This document shows positions 9,694 to 17,510 of a stretch of DNA of 64,000 bases, one piece after another. Source of the DNA: JAMXLO01 sp963812475. GTDB lineage: Bacteria; Pseudomonadota; Alphaproteobacteria; Acetobacterales; Acetobacteraceae. Below the pieces are notes generated by a model, which searched no databases, was not told where the DNA came from, and saw only the letters and a program-made list of their open reading frames with translations. Location of the stretch: the NCBI GenBank assembly GCA_963812475.1, contig CAWEVI010000071.1:26812-90811 (forward strand). The letters run 5' to 3'. Position 1 is the stretch's first letter. Each line of letters begins with the position of its first letter. The position numbers were made by a program, and so were the translations under genes.

Positions 9694-11190
9694 ATGGGCG
9701 ATGAACATCCGCGCCATTTGACCATTGCCGTGCCGGGCGTGGTCGCCGGTTCGCCTCTTGGCAAGGGTTTACTTCAGACGTTGAAGGACACGGCGGCAAT
9801 CGTGCCGATGGGAGGTGTGCCGAACGCCGGCGCATGGTGGCGCTGGAGCGTTCGTGGCAGTGCGCTGGATTGGTTTGGAAACATGCAGACCACACCTTCC
9901 GCGGATGCAGCCTTGTCGGATATGCTGCTGGACCTTCACGGCGGCGAGGTTCGTGCCCAGGGACGAACCTGGCGGGTTGTCGAAGGTGCCGGCAACTGCG
10001 TGCTGCGACCGTTCGTCTGCCTGGCTACAGATGCAGCCACTCCATGTGTCACGTCCCTCTACCTGATCGAGACCGAACGGTCCGGCGCCGGCTGGACTGT
10101 CCTGGCGGAAGCTCACATTTCTGCCCGCCGCAGCCTCCGGGGCCTGCTCGATGCCGTTGGACGCACCATCCCCTGGCTTCTGAAAACCGGAATTCACGGT
10201 CGGCCTGGCGCGCCGAGGCCGTGGTCTCCGTCGCTTCCCGGAGCCCGGTGCGGCGGTCCGTTGAACGTTGTTCGCGCCAGAATGGCCAGCCTGCGGGCGC
10301 GATTGCGCGATCACGCAAGTTCCGAGATCTGGGCGATCGGTCGCATCGTGGAACCGCTCGAGGACTTCATCAGAACGCGGACCGTGGAACCCGAATCGTG
10401 GATCGAGATCCCTGCTCGCGAGGGATTTGTGGCGGATCCATTCCCATGGCCGGGTCGTGATGATGTGGTTCTGTATGAGCGCTTTTCACATCGCACGGGG
10501 CTCGGTTCGATCGAGTCCATGGCGCCTGTTGAGGACCGCGCGGAAATCCAAAAGCTGGATCTGAAAATCGGCACGCATCTTTCGTACCCCTTCACCTTCC
10601 AGATTGACGAGCGTGTCCTTTGCCTTCCCGAGATGGCGGCTGAGCGCAGGCAGGTGATCTACGTCCTGAACCCAGGCATGCCACCGCGCGCGCTGTGTTC
10701 GGTCGCGGAGAACATCGCGATGGCCGACCCCACGCTGTTCCGGTATGGCGAACTGTTCTGGATTGCCTACAACGATGCGGACCTTGGGTTGCATGAGAAT
10801 CTCTGCCTGCTGTCGGCGAGCCGCATCGAGGGTCCATGGATTGCGCACCCGCTCAATCCGGTAAAGGTTGACGTACGGTCCTCTCGTCCGGCCGGCGCTC
10901 CATTTTATCTTGACGGGAACCTCTTTCGTCCCGCGCAGGATTGTTCGGATAGTTACGGCTGCGCGCTGACCATGAACAGGATCATCGCCTGCACACCGTC
11001 CTGGTACCAGGAGGAACCGGTAGCTACGCTGCTGCCGAATCCAGAAGGGCGGTTCCCCGATGGGCTTCATACATTCTCGGTCGGGCCCAACAGCATCCTG
11101 ATGGACGGCAAGCGGACCATCCTTGATTGGAACATACTTTTGCAACGACTTTGGAAACGGGTGCGCAAGACCAGGACAATGCCTGATTGA
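9694..11190 (+). CDS. GINT1-like beta-propeller protein (glucosamine inositolphosphorylceramide transferase N-terminal type)
   Basis: About 498 residues. The second half reads as a five-bladed GH43-like propeller: IPAREGFVADPFPW, FTFQIDERVLCLPE, DPTLFRYGELFWI and YLDGNLFRPAQD are the repeated acidic-blade signatures. This matches the N-terminal region of plant GINT1 and of bacterial proteins where it can be fused to formyltransferase domains. The first 200 residues look like a degenerate formyltransferase-type fold (VPGVVAGS). Presumed role is in modifying or transferring sugar, but the reaction in bacteria is not established. I chose ATG 9694; a TTG at 9646 would add 16 residues. It converges on the GH16 gene. 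Confidence 0.72.
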   Translation: MGDEHPRHLTIAVPGVVAGSPLGKGLLQTLKDTAAIVPMGGVPNAGAWWRWSVRGSALDWFGNMQTTPSADAALSDMLLDLHGGEVRAQGRTWRVVEGAGNCVLRPFVCLATDAATPCVTSLYLIETERSGAGWTVLAEAHISARRSLRGLLDAVGRTIPWLLKTGIHGRPGAPRPWSPSLPGARCGGPLNVVRARMASLRARLRDHASSEIWAIGRIVEPLEDFIRTRTVEPESWIEIPAREGFVADPFPWPGRDDVVLYERFSHRTGLGSIESMAPVEDRAEIQKLDLKIGTHLSYPFTFQIDERVLCLPEMAAERRQVIYVLNPGMPPRALCSVAENIAMADPTLFRYGELFWIAYNDADLGLHENLCLLSASRIEGPWIAHPLNPVKVDVRSSRPAGAPFYLDGNLFRPAQDCSDSYGCALTMNRIIACTPSWYQEEPVATLLPNPEGRFPDGLHTFSVGPNSILMDGKRTILDWNILLQRLWKRVRKTRTMPD

Positions 11191-11193
11191 CCT

Positions 11194-11229
11194 GCCCGCA
11201 GCGCGGGCGAAGGCTGGCGTTTGCCAGCC
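11194..11229. terminator. Tandem hairpins between converging genes
   Basis: Two perfect stems follow the stop at 11190: GCCCGC/GCGGGC with a 3-base loop (11194-11208) and GGCTGGC/GCCAGCC with a 4-base loop (11212-11229). No T-run follows on the plus strand, so they may act as a two-way stem barrier more than a classic intrinsic terminator. Confidence 0.55.
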
Positions 11230-11252
11230 ATCAGCGCCCCGCCGCCGCAGGT

Positions 11253-12434
11253 TCAGGACATGGGCGCGCCGTTGTTGCTGCTCACGTCAAACAGAAAGTT
11301 GCTCTGGCTGAGCTGATCGGGAGTTACCCCGGGCAGGCTGACATGATTGCCATCGAAGTTGATTCGCGCATGGCCATCACGCCCCGCCGTGATCGAGACA
11401 TTGCTGAAGTCCTGCGCCGTCATCTCGAAGTCAATCCGGTCACTGTCGGGCGCAAAGTTCTGGATCTGCGTGTTGTGGTCGGATCCATTGATTACGAACA
11501 CATCCGGTGACGCCGTGGCGAACAACGTGTCGGTTCCAATGTTGACGACCGTGGTGCCGGTTGACGTTGTCGCCTGAGAGTCCGGTGTCGAGGCTGCCGA
11601 AGTACTGGCCGCCGCGGACGTATCGCCCGGCGGAGTTGGTATTGTTGCCATCGGGACGCTGTCCGATATCGCTGGAGATGCCGGCGCATTCGTCGAGTTG
11701 GTCGAAGCCGTCAGCGCGCCGCCGGAGGTGTACGGGTTGGAATCATAAACACGGATGTAGTCGATCTTCATCTGCGAGACGAGCGATGGATCGGTCGCAC
11801 CTGGCCACGACCCGGACAAGCCGGTGTCAGTGGTGGCGAGCACATACATGGGCTGGTTCATGTCGGGGGTGGTCGGCGTTTCAAAGGTCTGCTGCCCGTC
11901 GAAGTACCAGGTGATTTTGTCGGGTTCCCAATCAACCGCATAGGTGTGGAAGCCCTGCGTCATGTCCGCTACGTCGGTCCAATGCGGTTCGGGTGCCCCG
12001 GAACCATGCAGGGTGTTGACCAACGTGTTTGGCGTTGCGCCAATCATTTCGGCCACGTCAAGTTCCGGTGGCCAGGAGCCGCTTTCCGGCAGCAACCAGA
12101 AGGCACCCAACGCGCCGTTCCCCGCGGGCATCTGCATGCGCGCTTCGAAATACCCGTATGTCTGCGAGAACGTGTGCTCGGTCAGAATTTGACCGCCGAT
12201 GCGCGACCGGCCGCCAATTGAAGGAGAATCGACATCGTCGGGTTTTGGGAAATCCGAAATCGTAATGACACCATTGTCAACCGAGATTGGATTGCCATCC
12301 GGGGGAAGCAGTGCGGGATTGGCCAGAAATGAACCCATCCCTCCGGCCGCGAAACCATCTGGGCTCCACGGATATGTGGTCTGCCATGGGCTACCGAGAG
12401 AATTGAATTCTTCGTCCAGCGTGACATGCGCCAT
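11253..12434 (-). CDS. GH16 endo-beta-glucanase with RTX-like C-terminus
   Basis: A 393-residue protein. Residues 1-230 are a laminarinase-type GH16 domain with the catalytic motif ELDVAEMIG (nucleophile and acid/base Glu) preceded by GAFWLLPESG. A Ser/Thr/Ala/Pro-rich linker of about 70 residues follows, then a C-terminal segment with DVFVINGSDHNTQIQNFAPDSDRIDF, the fold-back repeat style of haemolysin-type exported proteins. There is no N-terminal signal peptide (MAHVTLDEEFNS), which agrees with type I secretion as in rhizobial ExsH/PlyA. It probably trims the exopolysaccharide made by this locus. No type I exporter genes are in the window. Confidence 0.88.
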   Translation of the reverse strand: MAHVTLDEEFNSLGSPWQTTYPWSPDGFAAGGMGSFLANPALLPPDGNPISVDNGVITISDFPKPDDVDSPSIGGRSRIGGQILTEHTFSQTYGYFEARMQMPAGNGALGAFWLLPESGSWPPELDVAEMIGATPNTLVNTLHGSGAPEPHWTDVADMTQGFHTYAVDWEPDKITWYFDGQQTFETPTTPDMNQPMYVLATTDTGLSGSWPGATDPSLVSQMKIDYIRVYDSNPYTSGGALTASTNSTNAPASPAISDSVPMATIPTPPGDTSAAASTSAASTPDSQATTSTGTTVVNIGTDTLFATASPDVFVINGSDHNTQIQNFAPDSDRIDFEMTAQDFSNVSITAGRDGHARINFDGNHVSLPGVTPDQLSQSNFLFDVSSNNGAPMS

Positions 12435-12687
12435 TCAGGTGACTCCCCCTTTTATGTGGTGCATCTCAATGAATTTCCGAAAGCATGCCCTCCTATTGGC
12501 CGGACCAAAGATGAGTCAACGCGGCGATAGCGGAACGCACGGATTTCCGGGCAGATTGGCAGAATGGTCTGATTCACATGATAAATTATAGGACAATGAT
12601 CTTAATCACTGGTACGTTTTGACCATCATCAATAGATTACAGACCGTATCGGAACTCGCGCCTGGGCGGCCCGGCTATCGAAGCTGA

Positions 12688-15003
12688 TCAGATCCGTGTG
12701 CCGCGCAACCGCAATGCGTTGCCAATCACCGAGACGGAACTGAGCGACATCGCCAAGGCCGCGAGCACGGGACTCAACAAAATGCCGAACAGCGGATACA
12801 GCGCACCCGCCGCGACCGGAACGCCGATCGCGTTGTAGGCGAACGCAAAGAACAGGTTCTGCCGGATGTTGCGCATCGTCGCGCGGCTGAGCGCAATGGC
12901 GCGCGCGACGCCGACGAGATCGCCCTTCACCAACGTGACCCCCGCACTCGCCATCGCCACCTCGGTGCCGGTGCCCATTGCGATCCCGACATCGGCGGCG
13001 GCCAGGGCCGGCGCATCGTTCACGCCGTCTCCTGCCATCGCGACAATGTGCCCGTCTGCCTTCAGGCGACGGACGACGGCGTGCTTGTCTTCCGGCAGCA
13101 CCTCCGCCTCGATCCGGTCGAGACCCAGTCGCCGCGCAACCGACTCGGCCGTTGTCCGCGTGTCGCCGGTCAGCATCACGATGCGGATGCCCCGCGCGCG
13201 CAACCTGTCAAGCGCATCGGACGTGGTCGCCTTGATCGGGTCGGCGATGGCAATGACCCCCGCCGGGACGCCATCGACCGCGACATAGAGCGCCGTTGCG
13301 CCATCCTGACGGAATGTCTCGGCCCTGGCTTCCAGCGCGCCGGGCGCGATGCCCAGATCCCGCATCAGGACGCGATTGCCCAGCGCGACCGCACGACCGG
13401 CCACTGTCCCGGTGACGCCCTTGCCGGTGACCGACTGGAAATCGGCCGGTTCGGCCACCTTGAGGCCGCGCTGCTGCGCCGCGGCAATGACCGCGGCAGC
13501 CAGCGGGTGTTCGCTCGCCCTCTCCAGGCTGGCGGCAAGCGGCAGAAGTCCGGCCTCCGACCAGTCGCCGTCCGCCGTGATTGCGATCACGCGCGGCCTG
13601 CCCTCGGTCAGCGTGCCGGTCTTGTCGACGACCAGCGTATCGACCTTCTCCAGGCGCTCCAACGCCTCCGCCGACCGGATCAGCACGCCTGCCCCCGCAC
13701 CCTTTCCGATGCCGACCATGATCGACATCGGCGTGGCGAGGCCCAGCGCGCACGGGCAGGCAATGATCAGCACCGAGACGGCGGTGATCAGGCCATAGGC
13801 GAGGGAAGGCGTCGGTCCCCACATCGCCCACGCCGCGAAGGCGATCAGCGCGACAGCAATCACCGCCGGCACGAACCAGCCCGCCACAATATCGGCAAGG
13901 CGCTGGATTGGCGCACGCGAACGCTGCGCCTCAGCGACCATTGCGACGATGCGCGCGAGGACGGTTTCCGAGCCCACCTGTTCGGCGTGCATGACCAGAG
14001 CGCCAGTGCCGTTGACCGTCCCGCCGATCACCCGATCGCCGGCTTGCTTCGCCACCGGCATCGATTCGCCGGTGATCATCGATTCGTCGACAACGCTGGC
14101 GCCCTCCACCACCGTGCCGTCCACCGGCACGCCGTCCCCAGGGCGGACGCGCAAGCGATCGCCGGGATGGATCTGGTCGAGCGCGATCTCTTGGTCCGTG
14201 CCGTCAACTTTAATGCGCCGAGCCGTCTTCGGGGCGAGATTGAGCAGTGCGCGGATCGCGCCGCCGGTCTGCTCGCGGGCCCGCAGTTCCAGAACCTGTC
14301 CGAGCAGCACGAGCACCGTGATGACGGATGCGGCCTCGAAGTACACCGCAACCCCCATGTCCGCTGTGTGGAAGCCGACCGGGAAGACGCCGGGCGCGAT
14401 CGTCGCGACAACGCTGTAAAGCCATGCCGCCCCAGTACCCAGCGCGATCAAGGTGAACATGTTCAGGCTGCGCCGGAGCAGCGAGTCCCAGCCGCGCACG
14501 AAGAAAGGCCGGCCCGCCCAGATCACCACCGGGCTGGCCAGTACGAATTGCAGCCAGTTCACGAGGCCTGGCCCAATCATACGACGCAAGTCGATGCCCG
14601 GAAAATGACCGCCCATTTCCAGCACAACCACTGGGACGGTAAGCGCAAGGCCGAACCAGAACCGCCGGCTCATGGCGGCGAATTCCGGATTGGCCTCCGG
14701 TTCGGCGGCGATCGTCAGCGGATCCAGCGCCATGCCGCAGATCGGGCAACTGCCCGGGCCAATCTGGCGGATCTCGGGATGCATCGGGCAGGTGTAGGTG
14801 GCGCCGGGCGGAGCCTCTTCTTTCCTGGGTTCCAAATATCTGCGCGGATCGGTGGCGAACTTCGCTTGGCAGCCAGCGCCGCAGAAATGGAACGTGACAC
14901 CGCCATGCTCGAGGCGATGGCGCGACGTCGCCGGATCGACCGTCATGCCGCAGACAGGATCGGTGTCCACCGACAGCGGAGAGGCGTCGTTGTTTCCAGA
15001 CAT
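12688..15003 (-). CDS. copA: Copper-exporting P1B-type ATPase with YHS and HMBD domains
   Basis: A 771-residue pump that exports Cu(I) from the cytoplasm using ATP. The N-terminus has a YHS domain (DPVCGMTVDP, HFCGAGCQAKF) and a heavy-metal-binding domain (CPMHPEIRQ..CPICGM) in place of the common CxxC ferredoxin-like domain. The membrane metal site is CPC at residues 416-418 and the phosphorylated Asp is D460 in DKTGT; GDGVNDAPAL and TGES are intact. The last helices show AYN and MSLSSVSVIGNALRLR, the Cu(I) signature of subgroup P1B-1. The start lies 76 bases from csoR, transcribed the other way, across a palindromic operator. The name copA is by function; the HMBD architecture is also seen in proteins labelled CopB or SilP. 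Confidence 0.92.
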   Translation of the reverse strand: MSGNNDASPLSVDTDPVCGMTVDPATSRHRLEHGGVTFHFCGAGCQAKFATDPRRYLEPRKEEAPPGATYTCPMHPEIRQIGPGSCPICGMALDPLTIAAEPEANPEFAAMSRRFWFGLALTVPVVVLEMGGHFPGIDLRRMIGPGLVNWLQFVLASPVVIWAGRPFFVRGWDSLLRRSLNMFTLIALGTGAAWLYSVVATIAPGVFPVGFHTADMGVAVYFEAASVITVLVLLGQVLELRAREQTGGAIRALLNLAPKTARRIKVDGTDQEIALDQIHPGDRLRVRPGDGVPVDGTVVEGASVVDESMITGESMPVAKQAGDRVIGGTVNGTGALVMHAEQVGSETVLARIVAMVAEAQRSRAPIQRLADIVAGWFVPAVIAVALIAFAAWAMWGPTPSLAYGLITAVSVLIIACPCALGLATPMSIMVGIGKGAGAGVLIRSAEALERLEKVDTLVVDKTGTLTEGRPRVIAITADGDWSEAGLLPLAASLERASEHPLAAAVIAAAQQRGLKVAEPADFQSVTGKGVTGTVAGRAVALGNRVLMRDLGIAPGALEARAETFRQDGATALYVAVDGVPAGVIAIADPIKATTSDALDRLRARGIRIVMLTGDTRTTAESVARRLGLDRIEAEVLPEDKHAVVRRLKADGHIVAMAGDGVNDAPALAAADVGIAMGTGTEVAMASAGVTLVKGDLVGVARAIALSRATMRNIRQNLFFAFAYNAIGVPVAAGALYPLFGILLSPVLAALAMSLSSVSVIGNALRLRGTRI

Positions 15004-15053
15004 CGGTTTCGATCTTCATGTTGGGTTGCGCGCAATACGCGGTTGCCCTATAT

Positions 15054-15070
15054 ATACCCCACCAGGGTAT
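15054..15070. promoter_or_regulatory. CsoR-type operator in the copA-csoR divergent promoter
   Basis: ATACCC (15054-15059) and GGGTAT (15065-15070) form an inverted repeat with a 5-base centre, the usual GC-centred, AT-flanked CsoR/FrmR operator. It lies 50 bases from the ATPase start and 9 bases from the csoR start, where binding could repress both genes. Confidence 0.75.
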
Positions 15071-15079
15071 GGTAACAAG

Positions 15080-15355
15080 ATGCACGATGCAACAAAACGA
15101 TCCGTGGCGGCGCGGCTGAAGCGCATCGAGGGGCAGGTGGGCGGTGTGCTCCGCATGGTGGAGGACGACCGTTACTGCGTGGACGTGTTGACCCAGATCA
15201 ATGCGGTGCGCGCCGCACTCCATAAGGTGGAGGAGGAAATCCTGCGGGATCATGTGTCGCACTGTGTCGCCGGCGCCTTCGTTTCGGGCGATCCGGTGGA
15301 GCAGCGGCACAAGGTCGAGGAACTGGTCGCGACGATAGGTCGCATGACGAGGTAG
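15080..15355 (+). CDS. csoR: CsoR-family copper-sensing repressor
   Basis: A 91-residue all-helical repressor (DUF156). The Cu(I) ligand triad is intact with the exact CsoR spacing: C33, H58 and C62. The N-terminal RLKRIEGQVGGVLRMVE helix is the family's DNA-contact surface. RcnR and FrmR relatives lack this C-H-C set, so copper is the best-supported signal. I take ATG 15080 as start because it begins the conserved domain and sits next to the operator. It should release the divergent ATPase promoter when Cu(I) binds. Confidence 0.92.
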   Translation: MHDATKRSVAARLKRIEGQVGGVLRMVEDDRYCVDVLTQINAVRAALHKVEEEILRDHVSHCVAGAFVSGDPVEQRHKVEELVATIGRMTR

Positions 15356-15429
15356 CGGCGTCCGGCCCGTGGCGGCGGCCGCTGACCAACGGAGCACGAC
15401 GAACCAATCCCTTCCGAGTGGAGCACGCC

Positions 15430-15990
15430 ATGTCATTCCCGATCCGTTCCAGCCTTGCGGTGGTCGCCCTGGCGTCCGCGCTGACAGTCGCGCAGGTTCA
15501 GACCGCACTCGCCCAGACCACACAGGCCCAGACCACACAGGAGCAGAACCACGCGGCGCATCATCACGCCGGCCAGGCCATGGGGCCTGCCCAGGGTCAT
15601 GGCACGGGCGCGCGCGGACATCAGATGATGATGGGCGGCGATGGGGCCGGCATGATGCCGTTGATGCCGCCGCGCCATGTCGAGGGACGCATCGCCTTCC
15701 TCAGGACCGAGCTCAAGATCACCGACGCGCAGTCGCAGCAATGGACTGACTTTGCCGACGTGCTGCGTGCGAACGCCAAGACGATGACCACAATGCACGA
15801 CCAGATGATGCACGAAGGCGCAACCGCGTCGGCGCCCGAGCAGGCCGAACACGAGATCAAGATGCTGTCGGCGCGGCTGGAGGCACTGAAGGCGACCGCC
15901 GCGACGGAAACCGCTCTCTATGCCGTGCTGAGCGACGAACAGAAGAAGACCGCTGACGAATTGCTGTCCCCTCCGATGGGGAGGATGTAA
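15430..15990 (+). CDS. Periplasmic Spy/CpxP-like protein rich in His and Met
   Basis: A 186-residue secreted protein. Its signal peptide covers roughly residues 1-28 (ending ALAQ), followed by a His/Met/Gln-rich stretch (HAAHHHAGQAMG, MMMGGDGAGMMPLM) likely to bind Cu(I). The rest is a helical Spy/LTXXQ domain: RIAFLRTELKITDAQSQQW and TALYAVLSDEQKKTADELL are its two paired motifs. ATG 15430 is chosen because GGAG lies seven bases upstream. It follows csoR by 74 bases on the same strand and probably helps the periplasm cope with copper. Confidence 0.85.
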   Translation: MSFPIRSSLAVVALASALTVAQVQTALAQTTQAQTTQEQNHAAHHHAGQAMGPAQGHGTGARGHQMMMGGDGAGMMPLMPPRHVEGRIAFLRTELKITDAQSQQWTDFADVLRANAKTMTTMHDQMMHEGATASAPEQAEHEIKMLSARLEALKATAATETALYAVLSDEQKKTADELLSPPMGRM

Positions 15991-16012
15991 GTAGCGGCAC
16001 GCAAAGACATCC

Positions 16013-16145
16013 TCGCAGGGCGGGACGTTTCAGAGACTATAACGCGTGCTTCAGCGGAGGATGTGAATCGCGCTACGCAAAAAAACGTTCTGGCTGGGCT
16101 CGACCCGGCCATGACGATACAGAAACGGTAACCCGCGCTTCAGCG
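16013..16145. repeat. Intergenic direct repeats and one copy of the GGCCGGG palindrome
   Basis: Two related stretches, TAACGCGTGCTTCAGCG (from 16040) and TAACCCGCGCTTCAGCG (from 16129), are direct repeats about 89 bases apart. Between them, 16091-16112 is a diverged copy of the palindromic element seen at 27476, 27834 and 33300. No coding sense is visible. Confidence 0.5.
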
Positions 16146-16176
16146 ATGAAGGTTACGAGCGGTGTGCGTCAGGTTA

Positions 16177-17109
16177 TCAATCGCCACTCAACGTACGCAG
16201 CGCCAATCCGGGCGAGACTTCGGGCATTCGCGGCGGGATATAGGTCAACGCGCTGGCCTGGGCGATCTCGATCAGGCTGCCACGCGCGAGCAGATCGGCA
16301 AGGATCGCATCGACACGCCCGATCAATGTGCCGCTGGTCGCAAGTCCGACAAACCCGATATTGAAGCCGATCGAGTGCCGGTAGCCAGTCGCCGTAACGC
16401 GCGTTTCAGAATGTGCGAGCCGCCAGGCGTCGAGTTCACGCTGATCGACGAGCGCTGCGTCGATGTCGCCACTTTCCAGTTGGGCAAATACCGCACGCGA
16501 TTGGTTGAAATGAACGATGCGCTCGGCAAGCAGTCCCGCCTGGTAGGACATCGCGATCAGATCAGGCAAGCCATGAATCACAACACCCACTCTGAGGTCC
16601 TTCAGGTCCGACAGACTGTGTACCGATCGATCCGCTCGAGCGGGCGACAGCGCGACAGTGATCGCGTCGAACCGGTATGGGTGCGTTGGAACGAGTTCAC
16701 CCAGGCCGATCCAGCGCCGCCGGTCGTCCGCGTTCGACCCCTCGAACGGCGGAAGTTTCCCCGTACCGGCGCGCGGTCGTCCCAACTGATCCGCCACCAG
16801 CGGGTAGCCCGCAACCAGCATGCAGTGTCCGTCGGACAGCAGCGCATCGGCTTCCGTCACCGGATTGCTGTCGGGGTCGTCGCGGGTCGTGAACCATTGG
16901 ATCTCCAGCGGCCGGCCCAGCCGTTCCGCAATCAGTTTCGTAACGGCAACATCGAAGCCGCCCGCTTCGCCGGAGCGCCGTGACGATAGCGGCGGGTCGT
17001 CAGCCTGCAGACACACGCGCAAAGGCGCATCGGCCAGTGCCGGCAAGCCGGTCGCGGCCGCAAACCAGCCGAGCGCCGCCAGAATGAGGCGCCGCCATGG
17101 ACGCGACAT
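16177..17109 (-). CDS. XoxJ/MoxJ-like periplasmic binding protein
   Basis: A 310-residue extracellular solute-binding protein of family 3. The signal peptide (RRLILAALGWFAAATGLPALA) is followed by LRVCLQADDPPLSSRRSGEAGGFDVAVTKL, with the substrate-domain pattern of XoxJ. It comes last in an operon behind a PQQ dehydrogenase and a cytochrome c, exactly the xoxF-xoxG-xoxJ order. XoxJ is thought to help activate or mature the dehydrogenase in the periplasm. I start at ATG 17109, four bases after the cytochrome stop; upstream in-frame codons would overlap that gene. Confidence 0.82.
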   Translation of the reverse strand: MSRPWRRLILAALGWFAAATGLPALADAPLRVCLQADDPPLSSRRSGEAGGFDVAVTKLIAERLGRPLEIQWFTTRDDPDSNPVTEADALLSDGHCMLVAGYPLVADQLGRPRAGTGKLPPFEGSNADDRRRWIGLGELVPTHPYRFDAITVALSPARADRSVHSLSDLKDLRVGVVIHGLPDLIAMSYQAGLLAERIVHFNQSRAVFAQLESGDIDAALVDQRELDAWRLAHSETRVTATGYRHSIGFNIGFVGLATSGTLIGRVDAILADLLARGSLIEIAQASALTYIPPRMPEVSPGLALRTLSGD

Positions 17110-17113
17110 GGCC

Positions 17114-17452
17114 TCACGGTTCCTTGCCGCCGGTGCGGACATACGCCCAGATCGCCTCGATCTCATCAGGTTTCAAAACGTCCTTCCATGGCGGCATGCT
17201 GTTCTTTCCATTTCTCACCGAATTGAGAAATCGCGCCTCGTCATCATGCGGAAATTTGCGAAGGTCGAATGACACGGTGCCTGGATTGACCATGTGTGGC
17301 CCATGGCAATGCGAGCAGATCGCCGAGAAGAGTTGCTCGCCCTCGGTGAATTCCGCTTGTGTGGGCGGTGCCTGCTCGGCATGCGACCGGCGCACACCCG
17401 GAACGCCGCAGCAGATCGACGCTGCTGCGATAAATACGAAAGCGCGTTGCAT
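17114..17452 (-). CDS. c-type cytochrome, XoxG-like electron acceptor
   Basis: A 112-residue protein with a signal peptide, one haem-binding CSHCH motif at about residue 46, and a distal Met candidate in SMPPWKD. This is a small mono-haem class I cytochrome. Set between a PQQ alcohol dehydrogenase and its XoxJ-like partner, it should take electrons from PQQH2 in the periplasm and pass them to the respiratory chain. Start ATG 17452 gives a clean signal sequence; it is 58 bases after the dehydrogenase stop. Confidence 0.87.
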   Translation of the reverse strand: MQRAFVFIAAASICCGVPGVRRSHAEQAPPTQAEFTEGEQLFSAICSHCHGPHMVNPGTVSFDLRKFPHDDEARFLNSVRNGKNSMPPWKDVLKPDEIEAIWAYVRTGGKEP

Positions 17453-17510
17453 GCAAACATCCAGGAAACCTGCGAGGCGCCCATGCGAGCGCCTCGCACA
17501 GAGAACGATG

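Noticed and set aside
13048..15075. 675-codon open frame antisense to the copper ATPase
   Set aside because: The opposite strand encodes a textbook P1B ATPase; the antisense translation is rich in Arg, Asp and His with no domain, as expected of GC-rich shadow frames.
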